DNA of 35,123 bases from Bacteroidales bacterium (GCA_012517605.1 JAAYUS010000204.1:1-35123); one strand, 5' to 3'; counted from the stretch's first letter, positions 25,330-34,404 are shown. Made by a program: numbers and translations. The notes: generated by a model not told the origin, from the letters alone.

Positions 25330-27018
25330 ATGAAAAAAATACGATTCATAGCAGTGATTTTATTGTTTGCGATGTTTTTGCAGGATAATCAGTCAGTTGC
25401 CTGCACAAATTTCCTTATAACAAAAGGGGCATCAAAAGACGGTTCAGTGATGATAACCTATTCAGCCGATTCACATGTTCTTTATGGAGAACTATACTAC
25501 TGGCCCGCCAAAGCCTGGCCCGCAGGGTCAATGGTTGATGTTTATGAGTGGGATACAGGAAAATTCATGGGAAAAATCCCCCAGGCCGCAATTACATATT
25601 CAGTTGTTGGCAATATGAACCAGCATCAGCTTTCCATTGGAGAAACCACATTCGGAGGAAGGCCTGAACTATCTGACACTACAGCAATAATTGATTACGG
25701 TTCATTGATATATCTTACCCTTCAGAGGGCAAAAAATGCACGGGAAGCCATCCGGAGCTTCTCGCAGCTGGTTTCGGATTATGGTTATGCAAGTTCAGGC
25801 GAATCTTTTTCAATAGCAGATGCCAACGAGGCATGGATCCTTGAGCTTATTGGAAAAGGCCCCGGGAAAAAGGGAGCAGTCTGGGTTGCAAGGAGAATTC
25901 CCGACGGATATATATCAGGGCATGCCAATCACCCAAGAATAACAACATTCCCGCTTGCCGACGGAGTAAAATCGATTACATCGAAGGACCTGTCAAAAAT
26001 ATTCAATCCTGAAGTTGAAACTGTATATGCATACGACGTAATAGATGTTGCACGCTCATATGGCTGGTTTAAAGGGGAAGACAAGGATTTCAGCTTCAGT
26101 GACACCTTCGCACCAATGGACTTCGGTGCAGCCCGTTTTTGCGAAGCAAGAGTATGGTCAGGATTCAACATGGTGAACAGTGATATGGGAAAATATCTTG
26201 ATTATGCCCTGGGAGATAACCTTTCAAACAGAATGCCGCTGTGGATCAAACCCGACAAAAAGCTCGGCGTTAAAGATGTCATGGGCATGATGAGAAATTA
26301 CTACCAGGGAACAATTATGGATATGACAAAGGATATCGGAGCAGGTCCATATAAAAGTACAGTAAGATGGAGACCTATGGAATGGAAAGTCGACGGGGTG
26401 ACCTACATTCATGAAAGGGCAATTTCTACCCAGCAGACAGGATTTTCATTTGTTGCTCAGAGCAGGTCGTGGCTTCCCGATCCCATTGGCGGAATATTCT
26501 GGTTTGGTGTCGATGATACATATTATACCGTTTATTCGCCGATATATTGCGGTATATCACGCGTCCCTGAATCATATGCAGTCGGAAATGGGGATATGAT
26601 GACATTCAGTGAAAATTCAGGATTCTGGGTCTTCAACCAGCTCACAAATTTTGCATACACACGTACCAGCCTGATGATTGGCGAAATACAGAAGAAACAG
26701 AGCGAACTGGAGGATGGATATATGGCGGAGATCCCCGGTATTGATAAAGCAGCTGAAGAACTTTATAAAAAGAGCCCTAAAAAAGCCATCCAGTATCTTA
26801 CCAATTATTCCGTCAATGCAGGCAATAATACTGTGAGCCAGTGGAAATCATTCTATCAGTTCCTGTTTACAAAATATGTGGATGGCAACGTCAAGGAGAA
26901 ACGTCCTGTCCCTGCCGGATACAAATATGTTACCCCGAAAGTATCACAGCCTGGCTACAGCGAAGAATGGTACCGTGCTATTGTGAAGGACGCAGGATGG
27001 AGATTAAAGGAGAAATAG
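25330..27018 (+). CDS. C69-family dipeptidase
   Basis: 562 residues. A signal-type leader (1-24, MKKIRFIAVILLFAMFLQDN) is cut directly before the N-terminal nucleophile cysteine C25 in SVACTNFLI. This is the Ntn-hydrolase arrangement of peptidase family C69. Further family features are GNMNQHQLSIGETTFGGR, YGYASSGESFSIADANEAW and GHANHP. The length is typical for secreted dipeptidases of Bacteroidota. It probably digests dipeptides in the periplasm. It has its own promoter, and L19 follows with another. Confidence 0.93.
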   Translation: MKKIRFIAVILLFAMFLQDNQSVACTNFLITKGASKDGSVMITYSADSHVLYGELYYWPAKAWPAGSMVDVYEWDTGKFMGKIPQAAITYSVVGNMNQHQLSIGETTFGGRPELSDTTAIIDYGSLIYLTLQRAKNAREAIRSFSQLVSDYGYASSGESFSIADANEAWILELIGKGPGKKGAVWVARRIPDGYISGHANHPRITTFPLADGVKSITSKDLSKIFNPEVETVYAYDVIDVARSYGWFKGEDKDFSFSDTFAPMDFGAARFCEARVWSGFNMVNSDMGKYLDYALGDNLSNRMPLWIKPDKKLGVKDVMGMMRNYYQGTIMDMTKDIGAGPYKSTVRWRPMEWKVDGVTYIHERAISTQQTGFSFVAQSRSWLPDPIGGIFWFGVDDTYYTVYSPIYCGISRVPESYAVGNGDMMTFSENSGFWVFNQLTNFAYTRTSLMIGEIQKKQSELEDGYMAEIPGIDKAAEELYKKSPKKAIQYLTNYSVNAGNNTVSQWKSFYQFLFTKYVDGNVKEKRPVPAGYKYVTPKVSQPGYSEEWYRAIVKDAGWRLKEK

Positions 27019-27088
27019 TACTTTTATTGGTGAAATAACTCTTAATAAAGATTTTTGCAGGTATAATTTATTATGTAAAAGATTTTTG

Positions 27089-27096
27089 TATCTTTG
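27089..27096 (+). promoter_or_regulatory. Likely -7 box of rplS
   Basis: TATCTTTG matches the consensus exactly and is followed by GCGAC. A TTTA but no TTTG stands about 18 bp upstream. The rplS leader would be about 30 nt, too short for a large leader structure. Confidence 0.5.
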
Positions 27097-27130
27097 CGAC
27101 CTGTTTTAAGAATATGAAAAATAAGGTGAG

Positions 27131-27478
27131 ATGAATTTAATGGATGTTGTTCAAAAGGAATTTGCAGTAACAAATGAGTTTCCAAAATTTATTGCAGGAG
27201 ACACCGTTACTGTTCATTATAAAATTAGAGAAGGTAACAAGGAAAGAATCCAGCAATTCCGCGGGGTTGTCATTCAAAGGAGCGGAAGCGGTCATACCGA
27301 GACTTTCACCGTAAGAAAAATGTCGGGAAACATCGGTGTTGAAAGAATTTTTCCTTTTTCATCTCCTTCAATAGATAAAATTGAAGTCAACAAGCATGGC
27401 AAGGTGCGCAGGGCAAGAATATTCTATCTTCGTAACCTTACAGGCAAAAAGGCACGTATCCGCGAAAAGAAATTCTGA
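27131..27478 (+). CDS. rplS: 50S ribosomal protein L19
   Basis: 115 residues, standard length. Motifs include [59 protein letters not shown] and the C-terminal [18 protein letters not shown]. The protein sits at the 30S-50S interface. The gene stands alone here, without the trmD/rimM/rpsP partners of many other bacteria, and is followed by a strong terminator. The C-terminal end is shorter than in some phyla but normal for Bacteroidota. Confidence 0.97.
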   Translation: MNLMDVVQKEFAVTNEFPKFIAGDTVTVHYKIREGNKERIQQFRGVVIQRSGSGHTETFTVRKMSGNIGVERIFPFSSPSIDKIEVNKHGKVRRARIFYLRNLTGKKARIREKKF

Positions 27479-27493
27479 TATTATTTCCAGGAC

Positions 27494-27529
27494 AAAAAAA
27501 GACTGTTCATATCGGACAGTCTTTTTTTT
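27494..27529. terminator. Bidirectional terminator between rplS and the AsmA-family gene
   Basis: Stem GACTGTTC/GGACAGTC (8 bp with one G-T pair) with loop ATATC, extended by a run of seven A and a run of eight T. A T-tract exists on both strands, so it can end both converging transcripts. Confidence 0.85.
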
Positions 27530-27549
27530 ATTTATTATACCTTAAAGGT

Positions 27550-30372
27550 TCATTGAAGCTTATCAAGTATATCCTGGCGTTTTGCTTTTGCCTCATCCAC
27601 CATTTTTGTTGCCTTGTCATCAGACTCCTTTACGATCTGGCCAGCCCTTTTATCAGCTTCCTTTCTTACAGCATCGGCTGCCTTTTGTGCAGCCAGCCTG
27701 GCTACGGCTCCCTTTGGCTCTGCTTCCTTTATTAATTTCTGCGCCTGCTGGTCTGCTTCCAGCTTTATTTTCTCTGCCGAACGTGCTGCTTCCTCCCTTA
27801 ATAATGCAGCCTTATCCTCTGCTTCCTGGACAAGCCTGTCGGCCTGGATTTCAGCTTCACTCCTGACTTTCTCCTTCGCCTGAACTGTTTTTTCCTCCAC
27901 TGCATTCTTTACAGATTCCCTGACTGTTGTCGTCACTCCTGAACTGTCTGACGATGCACTCCCGAATACCGGAGAGACAACTGGTTTCAAAAATGTCCCG
28001 GTAACTTTCACATTAACCTTAAGGATGTCCGAAGGTTTAAATGCCAGACCAAATGATGATGCCTGTGCTGAAAGGCTATTAATAAGAGCATTAACCGAAC
28101 TTCCGAGATCTGATCTTGGGATTTCTGTTTTAACTATATAGTTTATTGTCTGATCGATACCCTGATCACCGCTGATATTCATTCTGATATTACCGACTTT
28201 TGTATTGAAAGGGCTGACAATTATCCTGCCATCACTTATCCTGAAGCTGATATTCAGATCCCTGAACGTGTTTGAGTAGTTATCGTTTAGCTTAAGTGTT
28301 TCTTTCATCTTGTTATATGCAACCGATTCAACAAGTGTTACCTCATTGGTTGTCAGCTTCCCTCCCCCGCTGATGGAAGATATAAGAGGCATGAAGTCTT
28401 TGCCGAGAAGGCTGCTGTATGAAAGCTTGATCCCGACCTTTCCGTTTATTCCTTTTGCTGTCGGTGCAAGTTTCTGAATTGTATTGAAAGAATTGAATGC
28501 ATCTTTTACTCCAATGTTCTCCATGCTGAAATCGGCTTTAACCATGGGTTTTAGAGAATCGCGGGTATCATAATCGGCATTCATTGCTATTTTTCCCCCG
28601 AGAAAATCCATTCCGGCATCCTTAATAGTAAGCACACCGTTTCTGATGTTTATATTTCCCTTTAAATTCTTAACATCTATGTTGTTATATTTGAACTGAT
28701 TAATTGCAGCATCAAAGATGAAATCTATGTTTTCAGGGATTTTTATCACAGAAAGGGCCGAGGTGTCAGTCTTTGTGCTGTCTGACCGGATTCCGGACAT
28801 TATTTCAGTCAGATCAACAAGATTTGACTGAAGTGATAAGTTTCCCCTTATTATTTCACCCTTGAACAAATAGGAAATATAGTTTTCAAGCTTTCCTGAA
28901 AGTTTAAAATCGCTATTTCTGCCAATGTTTATTTTTGTATCCTTCAGCTGTGCATAAGAAGGAGATATCTCAAAACCTGCCTTTTCTACCTTTATGCCGG
29001 GGTATCCGGCCATTTCCACCGCCATGTTGCTAATGCTCATATTGCCAAGTGCACTGAATCTGTCGTATTGCTTATTATCGAGCATCGACATCCTTCCTGC
29101 CATTTTCACTGCAATGTCAATCAGTCCCGACAATGAAATACTGTCAAGAGGAAGCGCTTTTGACAGGGCGGTCAGGTCGATCTTACCGTTCATAGAAACA
29201 TTGAAATCGGGATCGCTCACGGGAGTTTTAAGCAGCAGGCTCATATCGAACGGATTTCCGGCAAGTTCCATATGAAATTTGCTTACATCGACTGTGGTTT
29301 TATCCATATCCCTGCCATCGACATAGACATCAGATTTAATATTTATGTTTTGGATCTTTTCAGGCAATGAGGGGTAGCTTACCAGTCCGCCACGTACATT
29401 AAACGACAACGCCACATCAGGAATTGTACTGTCAGCATCACTGTAAACCCCTTTTGCCGTCCCTTCGAAAGTAAATTCTCCTTCAGTACGCAGATCTTCA
29501 TAGCCCGACATATAAACTGACGGGATAAGCGACATAAATGATTTTAATGACGACTTACCTGATTTAAAAGCAATGTCTGTTTCAATATCATCACCCGGCA
29601 TTGCAACCATCCCTTCAAAGTTAAGCAGCATATCATTAAGCAGCAGGTAGTTGTCTGAAAGGTAAAATTTCATGCTGTCGAGGTTGGCTTTCAGGTGAAC
29701 ATCTGCGTCAGCCACGGCTTTATTGAGATATCTGATCCCATCCATGAGATAGGTAACATCACCTGCCTTCATCCTGATCTCAAGGTTTGTGACGCTTGAA
29801 GTAAGATCGCCAGACATGGCAGCATTTATATCCCGTAAAAAAGCTTCCATGTCCGATTCCCTGTCGATATATGTAATTGAGGAGTTAAGTATCTTAACCT
29901 GCCGGAGAAGAATTTTCACAGCCGACTCAGGTTCGCCGGCAACAGTTACTGTTTCAGGTCCACTATCCTTCATTATGTCCCAATTCGCCTTGCCGTCCTT
30001 ATTAACGAGCGCCATGAGTGAAGCATCCTGCAGCACTACTGATTTTATCTCATAGCCGGTTTTTTTGAACAGGCTGCCAAGGTTGAATACAAGGCTAACT
30101 GATTTACACCGAAGCAATGTATCTCCAGCAAACTCATTAATGCCGGATAATGAAAAATCATCGAGTGAAAGTGTCAGTTTTGGAAAATTCCTGAAAAAGC
30201 CAAGTTTGTAATCTTCAATACTTACTTTGGCATTTATCGATTCGCTTACTGATTTTTCAATGGTTGTCTTAATTTTATCCTTGAAGATCACCGGAATCGA
30301 AAATAAGAATATAACAATGGCAAGAACCAAACCCAGTAAAATCTTCAACACGATGCCTGATGCTTTTCTCAT
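27550..30372 (-). CDS. AsmA-family protein with a C-terminal run of 11-residue repeats
   Basis: 940 residues. An N-terminal membrane anchor (about 7-29) is followed by the AsmA N-terminal pattern (SINAKVSIEDYKLGFFRNFPKL split over 46-65). A long beta-rich body runs to about 790 and includes the typical TNEVTLVESVAYNKM region of the family's C-terminal part. AsmA-like proteins are long grooved beta structures thought to carry phospholipids across the periplasm. After a short serine-rich link the last ~100 residues (840-938) form nine consecutive 11-residue units, rich in Ala, Glu and Lys, such as ADKRAGQIVKE. This tail is not part of ordinary AsmA proteins. The gene ends at the bidirectional terminator and stands alone. 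Family call is good; transport role is inferred. Confidence 0.87.
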   Translation of the reverse strand: MRKASGIVLKILLGLVLAIVIFLFSIPVIFKDKIKTTIEKSVSESINAKVSIEDYKLGFFRNFPKLTLSLDDFSLSGINEFAGDTLLRCKSVSLVFNLGSLFKKTGYEIKSVVLQDASLMALVNKDGKANWDIMKDSGPETVTVAGEPESAVKILLRQVKILNSSITYIDRESDMEAFLRDINAAMSGDLTSSVTNLEIRMKAGDVTYLMDGIRYLNKAVADADVHLKANLDSMKFYLSDNYLLLNDMLLNFEGMVAMPGDDIETDIAFKSGKSSLKSFMSLIPSVYMSGYEDLRTEGEFTFEGTAKGVYSDADSTIPDVALSFNVRGGLVSYPSLPEKIQNINIKSDVYVDGRDMDKTTVDVSKFHMELAGNPFDMSLLLKTPVSDPDFNVSMNGKIDLTALSKALPLDSISLSGLIDIAVKMAGRMSMLDNKQYDRFSALGNMSISNMAVEMAGYPGIKVEKAGFEISPSYAQLKDTKINIGRNSDFKLSGKLENYISYLFKGEIIRGNLSLQSNLVDLTEIMSGIRSDSTKTDTSALSVIKIPENIDFIFDAAINQFKYNNIDVKNLKGNINIRNGVLTIKDAGMDFLGGKIAMNADYDTRDSLKPMVKADFSMENIGVKDAFNSFNTIQKLAPTAKGINGKVGIKLSYSSLLGKDFMPLISSISGGGKLTTNEVTLVESVAYNKMKETLKLNDNYSNTFRDLNISFRISDGRIIVSPFNTKVGNIRMNISGDQGIDQTINYIVKTEIPRSDLGSSVNALINSLSAQASSFGLAFKPSDILKVNVKVTGTFLKPVVSPVFGSASSDSSGVTTTVRESVKNAVEEKTVQAKEKVRSEAEIQADRLVQEAEDKAALLREEAARSAEKIKLEADQQAQKLIKEAEPKGAVARLAAQKAADAVRKEADKRAGQIVKESDDKATKMVDEAKAKRQDILDKLQ
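27559..27855 (-). repeat. Nine tandem 11-residue repeats in the AsmA-family protein tail
   Basis: Residues 840-938 divide into nine 11-mers without gap. Typical units are AEIQADRLVQE, AEDKAALLREE, ADQQAQKLIKE, ADKRAGQIVKE and SDDKATKMVDE. The first position is Ala in eight of nine units, and positions 8-9 are mostly aliphatic. The DNA is not a simple repeat, so the pattern is kept at protein level. Confidence 0.85.
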
Positions 30373-30473
30373 AACAAAAAGGTTTATGGTATGAATTTTC
30401 CAACGATATAAAATTTAAAATATTTTGCAGTATCAGAAATATTAACCCGGAACAAAATAAGGATAAAAATTAC

Positions 30474-30481
30474 TATATTTG
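30474..30481 (+). promoter_or_regulatory. Likely -7 box of the tRNA-Arg gene
   Basis: TATATTTG matches the consensus exactly, 18 bp before the mature 5' end of the tRNA. No TTTG at -33. Confidence 0.5.
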
Positions 30482-30499
30482 CCCCCTGACATGAAAAAT

Positions 30500-30573
30500 G
30501 GTCCCGTAGCTTAACTGAATAGAGCATCTGACTACGGATCAGAAGGTTGGGGGTTTGAATCCCTTCGGGATCA
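30500..30573 (+). tRNA. tRNA-Arg (anticodon ACG)
   Basis: A 74-nt cloverleaf. The acceptor stem is GGTCCCG (30500-30506) against CGGGATC with a G-T pair, and the discriminator is A30573. The anticodon stem TCTGA/TCAGA encloses the loop CTACGGA, so the anticodon is ACG (arginine, CGU family). The T-arm has GGGGG and TTTGAAT. The 3' CCA is not encoded. It is followed after 4 nt by a long hairpin. Confidence 0.95.
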
Positions 30574-30577
30574 CAAA

Positions 30578-30609
30578 AATGCCTGAAAATCATTTGATTT
30601 TCAGGCATT
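30578..30609. terminator. 15-bp perfect hairpin between tRNA-Arg and the converging gene
   Basis: AATGCCTGAAAATCA pairs perfectly with its complement around a TT loop. On the minus strand it is followed by five Ts, so it ends the polysaccharide gene well. On the plus strand the T-run is weaker, but it lies just behind the tRNA and probably also ends it. Confidence 0.75.
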
Positions 30610-30649
30610 GTCATTTATGTGAGGATTTTTGAACAGTTTTCTTCAAATG

Positions 30650-32614
30650 CTACCCTACTTTTTCCTTTACTGAAATGTTTTCCAGGAAATGACCGTTGCT
30701 TTGCTCTTTTGAGATTTTGTACTCCGGCACCAGTTCTTCGAATAATTCAATGATTTCCTTTTCAGTTAAATCATAAACATCTTTCAGTGCAATTATAGCT
30801 CTCAAGACTTCCTTTCTGTAATCATTTTTCTCCACTTTTGCGATTTTGATCTTCTCATGGAGTGTTGAGGACATCTCTTCATCGCGAGAGAGTATTTCCT
30901 CATAAAGTTTTTCTCCCGGCCTCAGTCCAGTATATTCAATTCGTATATCCTTGTCAGGCTCAAGTCCGGAAAGTCGTATCATATTTCTCGCCAGATCATC
31001 GATTTTGACAGGTTTCCCCATGTCGAAAACGAATATTTCCCCTCCCTTACCTAAGAACCCAGCTTCAAGAACAAGCTGACAGGCTTCAGGAATTGTCATA
31101 AAATACCTGGTGATCTCAGGATGTGTAACAGTTACCGGTCCTCCTTCTTCTATCTGCTTTTTAAACAACGGTATTACGCTTCCGTTTGATCCGAGGACAT
31201 TACCGAAGCGTGTGATAACGAACTGCGTTGAAATGCCGTTCATCATCGATTTTGTCTGGATTATCATTTCGCAGAGACGTTTCGAGGCTCCCATTATATT
31301 TGTGGGATTCACGGATTTATCACTTGAAATCATTACGAACTTCCTGACGCCGTACTTTACTGAAAGTTCGACGAGTATCCTTGTGCCACCAACATTTACC
31401 CGCAATGCTTCATGAGGATTTTCTTCCATCAGCGGCACATGTTTATAAGCTGCAGCATGGAATACTATCTCGGGGCGGTATTGTTGGAAGATAAGCTCCA
31501 TTTTGTCGGTATTGGTGATATCCGCAAGGTGAATCTTGAATTTGACATGGCTGAAGGATTTCTTAAGTTCATTCTCAAGGTGGAATGAAGGAGTTTCAGC
31601 CTGGTCAACAAGTATAATTTTCTGGACCGAAAATCTTGAAAGCTGCCTGACAATTTCGGAACCTATTGAACCCGCAGCACCTGTCACAAGAATTGTCCGT
31701 TTTGAAAGGCCTTTTCTTATAATTTCCATATCCAGCCGAATCGGCTCCCGTCCGAGAAGATCTTCAAGTTTGACTTTCTGCAATTGTTTCAGTTCAAGAT
31801 GTCCGTGGAGCCATTTTTCTATGGCAGGTGTCTCAAGTATTTCAAGATTGTTGTCGATGGCTATTCTGATAACATCACTTTTCCTTACCGGCGGAAAATT
31901 GCGGATTGCCAGAATGAGAGTCTTTATATTGTGCCTGGTAACAAACGGGGAGGAAAGAATTTCAGGTCCAAACACATGAATTCCATTTATCTTTTTACCC
32001 TGTAGCATTCGGCTGTCGTCAATGAACCCGGCAACATAAAAATCACCACGAGGATCACTCATCAATACCCTTTTTACGACAAAACCCATCTCTCCAGCAC
32101 CATAAATAAGAACTTTTCTGACATTGATTTTAATGGAACTTGTTGCAAATCTGAAAAGAAGCTTAACCGAAAGCCTCATTACAAAAAGGTAGACAGTCAG
32201 CAGGAAATAGTGAATTAAAACTACTGACATTGGAATCCGGTAAAGTGCAGAAGTACCAAAGGCATCTTCTATTACTATCAGGCCCAAAAGTACAAGTGTT
32301 GCTGTGCTGGTGGCAGCGAAAACAAGGGTCACATCAGTAAGTGTCGTATGCCTTATAAGTCCTGAATAGGACCTGTATCCAATCATCGCTATGGTATAGA
32401 CCGCCGTTGTGATAAATCCGTGAACAAGAACTTCATCCCACGAAATATCATTAATTATAAGGTTGAAGCGCAGAAGATAAGCAACAAGAAAAGTCGCGAA
32501 GACAGATGAGATATCATGAGTGAACAGCATCCATCTCGGAACCGAGTATTTATGAAAAATTCCCGACGCTTTCAGGCGAAGGCTTTCCCTCGTAACAGGG
32601 TAATTCTTAAACAT
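30650..32614 (-). CDS. WbpM/CapD-type membrane nucleotide-sugar dehydratase/epimerase
   Basis: 654 residues. Four membrane helices lie in the first ~150 residues. A CoA-binding-like Rossmann region follows (LIYGAGEMG), then a C-terminal extended SDR domain with TGAAGSIGSEIVRQL at about 310. In the catalytic place, instead of tyrosine, stands methionine (M441-G-A-S-K445 in PTNIMGASKRL), the S-M-K arrangement known for WbpM-type UDP-GlcNAc 4,6-dehydratases. The motif HAAAYKHVPLMEENP is also a family mark. Such enzymes start synthesis of bacillosamine, fucosamine or related deoxysugars at the inner membrane. It has its own strong promoter. The exact sugar made cannot be read. Confidence 0.92.
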   Translation of the reverse strand: MFKNYPVTRESLRLKASGIFHKYSVPRWMLFTHDISSVFATFLVAYLLRFNLIINDISWDEVLVHGFITTAVYTIAMIGYRSYSGLIRHTTLTDVTLVFAATSTATLVLLGLIVIEDAFGTSALYRIPMSVVLIHYFLLTVYLFVMRLSVKLLFRFATSSIKINVRKVLIYGAGEMGFVVKRVLMSDPRGDFYVAGFIDDSRMLQGKKINGIHVFGPEILSSPFVTRHNIKTLILAIRNFPPVRKSDVIRIAIDNNLEILETPAIEKWLHGHLELKQLQKVKLEDLLGREPIRLDMEIIRKGLSKRTILVTGAAGSIGSEIVRQLSRFSVQKIILVDQAETPSFHLENELKKSFSHVKFKIHLADITNTDKMELIFQQYRPEIVFHAAAYKHVPLMEENPHEALRVNVGGTRILVELSVKYGVRKFVMISSDKSVNPTNIMGASKRLCEMIIQTKSMMNGISTQFVITRFGNVLGSNGSVIPLFKKQIEEGGPVTVTHPEITRYFMTIPEACQLVLEAGFLGKGGEIFVFDMGKPVKIDDLARNMIRLSGLEPDKDIRIEYTGLRPGEKLYEEILSRDEEMSSTLHEKIKIAKVEKNDYRKEVLRAIIALKDVYDLTEKEIIELFEELVPEYKISKEQSNGHFLENISVKEKVG

Positions 32615-32679
32615 CAGGATAAATTTATCAAATTCAAGTCTATCGTACAGTACTTTATTAACCTAAAATATCTTCTTCT

Positions 32680-32710
32680 CAAAGTTAGTATATCCCACGT
32701 TCCTGTCAAA
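32680..32710 (-). promoter_or_regulatory. Promoter of the WbpM/CapD-type gene
   Basis: On the minus strand TTTG (32707-32710) and TAACTTTG (32680-32687) stand 19 bp apart, a perfect match. The leader is about 60 nt. Confidence 0.75.
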
Positions 32711-32765
32711 ATTCCCGGATCTCCAAAGTGCCTAAAATTGAGGCTTATCAGCATATTTAAACACA

Positions 32766-32795
32766 ACATTTCGTTCATATACCCAACGAAGATGT
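32766..32795. repeat. Imperfect inverted repeat downstream of the CE7 gene
   Basis: ACATTTCGTT and AACGAAGATGT pair over 10 bp with one bulged base around a 9-base loop. It may be a weak terminator for the CE7 gene or part of the upstream control region of the WbpM-like gene; there is no good T-run. Confidence 0.35.
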
Positions 32796-32839
32796 CCGTT
32801 CAAATCAAAAAAGAGACCGTTCATCAAAAAAATGTCCGT
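32791..32839. repeat. Three phased direct repeats upstream of the WbpM/CapD-type promoter
   Basis: ATGTCCGT (32792-32799), GAGACCGT (32813-32820) and ATGTCCGT (32832-32839) lie 21 and 19 bp apart. The first two are each followed by TTCA, then TCAAAAAA. The spacing is about two helical turns. They could be protein sites; this stretch between the two genes has no coding signal. Confidence 0.45.
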
Positions 32840-32897
32840 ATTTAAATTTTTTTTTTGTTTAATTAAAACAGCATTAAGATAAATGACTCTTCAGATT

Positions 32898-34196
32898 TTA
32901 GTTTTTAGTAAGCATGCCTAAAATCCAGTTTTGCAGTTTATTGTTTTGTTCCGGATAAGTCCAGTGTCCCGTCTCCAGAAAAAGATTCAGATTTTTTTCT
33001 GCACTTATGAGATTATAAGCGGCATACATTGATGTTGGCGGACATGTTTCGTCATTGAAACCCCAACTGTAGAAGCCAGGGACTTTTATATTCCTGGCAA
33101 AATTTGCGACATCGTAATAGGCTATTGTTTCAAGCTTTTCCTTTGTGTTGTGGAAGTTACGATTATTTCTGTCAAAGAAATGAGGCCAGCCCCCTGCTCT
33201 TCCCGATAAATAACCGGTAACATCACACAAGGCCGGATAAAATGAGCCGAGGTATTTAATCCTGGGATCAAGTGAAGCCGTTATAATCGAAAGGGCTCCC
33301 CCCTGGCTTCCTCCCATGACAGCAAGATTTGCACCATCATATTGTGGAAGAGATGCAAGGAAGTCATTCGCCCTGACACATCCGAGATAGACTCTCTTAT
33401 AGTAATACCTGTCTCTGTTATCCATATTAAAGGTCCAGTACTCTCGCAGAGCTCCATTTCCAAGATCAAGATAAACACCGGGGTCGAGGTTGACCGGAAT
33501 GCCATGGATCCCTATCACAAATGTTATGACACCCCTTTCAGCAAGACTTATGTCAGGTGAATAAGCTCTCACGCCTGCACCAGGGACTTCAAGTATTGCA
33601 GGATATTTACCTTCCTTCCTGGGAATGGAAACTATTCCGTAGATTCTTGAGTTCCCGATATTCTGCAGGCTGACATGATAGACATTAATATTTTCCGTAC
33701 ATCTTTCAGGCATCAGTGTCATCCTTGCATTGACAGGAATCCTGGCAAGCTCTTTTTTTGCTGCATCCCAGAATTCCATAAAATCTTCCGGAAGATTTAC
33801 TGTTGGTCTGATCTGATCAATATCGAATCCGGCAGTTGCGAGACCTCTGTATTTCTTGTCCTCAAATTCCACAGTAACAATGCATCTCAAAAATCCGGGA
33901 GTCTTCAGTGTTCCGGCATCTATTTTAAAAGGCTTACCGTCAAGGATCAGAGAGTCTTTTTTAACTGGCTCCATCTTTTCAGGGCCGACTTCATACCAGG
34001 TTTTTGCACCCTTAAGATAATTCAGATGATAAAACACATGAACAGAGAAATTCACTTTTTCGCCGGTATTATATTGCCAGTTCTCATGATCTGGTGATAC
34101 AACAATCTTGATAAGCTGCTCCGGCAATTGCGCCTGCATAACGATGGAAACCAAAGACAGTATTATTGTTGTAAAAAGGGAAAGATGTCTTTTCAT
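32898..34196 (-). CDS. Secreted carbohydrate acetyl esterase (CE7/AXE1-like alpha/beta hydrolase)
   Basis: 432 residues with a signal peptide (MKRHLSLFTTIILSLVSIVMQAQ). An N-terminal beta-sandwich of about 100 residues precedes an alpha/beta hydrolase domain. The serine nucleophile is S297 in GGSQGG, the acid D382 in GFNDETCPP and the base H411 in ETGHWTYPEQ, so the triad is complete. The RGVITFVIGIHG and YYYKRVYLGCVRANDFLASLP stretches are those of the acetyl-xylan/cephalosporin C esterase group. It probably removes acetyl groups from plant or microbial polysaccharides in the periplasm. No glycoside hydrolase, SusC or SusD gene is adjacent, so it is not part of a visible utilisation locus. 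Confidence 0.88.
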   Translation of the reverse strand: MKRHLSLFTTIILSLVSIVMQAQLPEQLIKIVVSPDHENWQYNTGEKVNFSVHVFYHLNYLKGAKTWYEVGPEKMEPVKKDSLILDGKPFKIDAGTLKTPGFLRCIVTVEFEDKKYRGLATAGFDIDQIRPTVNLPEDFMEFWDAAKKELARIPVNARMTLMPERCTENINVYHVSLQNIGNSRIYGIVSIPRKEGKYPAILEVPGAGVRAYSPDISLAERGVITFVIGIHGIPVNLDPGVYLDLGNGALREYWTFNMDNRDRYYYKRVYLGCVRANDFLASLPQYDGANLAVMGGSQGGALSIITASLDPRIKYLGSFYPALCDVTGYLSGRAGGWPHFFDRNNRNFHNTKEKLETIAYYDVANFARNIKVPGFYSWGFNDETCPPTSMYAAYNLISAEKNLNLFLETGHWTYPEQNNKLQNWILGMLTKN

Positions 34197-34404
34197 GGGC
34201 TTTTGCTTTATTTTGTTAATTAGTTTTTAATTAAAGCTAATTTCTACCTTTTTTTTAACGATTCATAAAAACATTCATACATTTTTACCAGATAGTTAAA
34301 CATTTTTCAAGGACCAGGTTCATGTAAACATATTACTTCTCCTGTAAATTTCATTCAAGAACCAACAAACTGCCCAATAAACTTAACAATGCCTTATTTT
34401 TGAT

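Noticed and set aside
30384-30614. Open frame of 76 codons on the minus strand containing DPEGIQTPNLLIRSQ
   Set aside because: It is the antisense translation of the tRNA-Arg gene, a well-known false protein that fills databases.
32516-32845. 109-codon plus-strand frame in the gap before the WbpM/CapD-type gene
   Set aside because: It runs over the 5' end of that gene, its promoter and the repeat block; composition is not coding-like.
32898-34196. Polysaccharide utilisation locus around the CE7-type esterase
   Set aside because: No SusC/SusD pair, glycoside hydrolase or hybrid two-component gene stands beside it.
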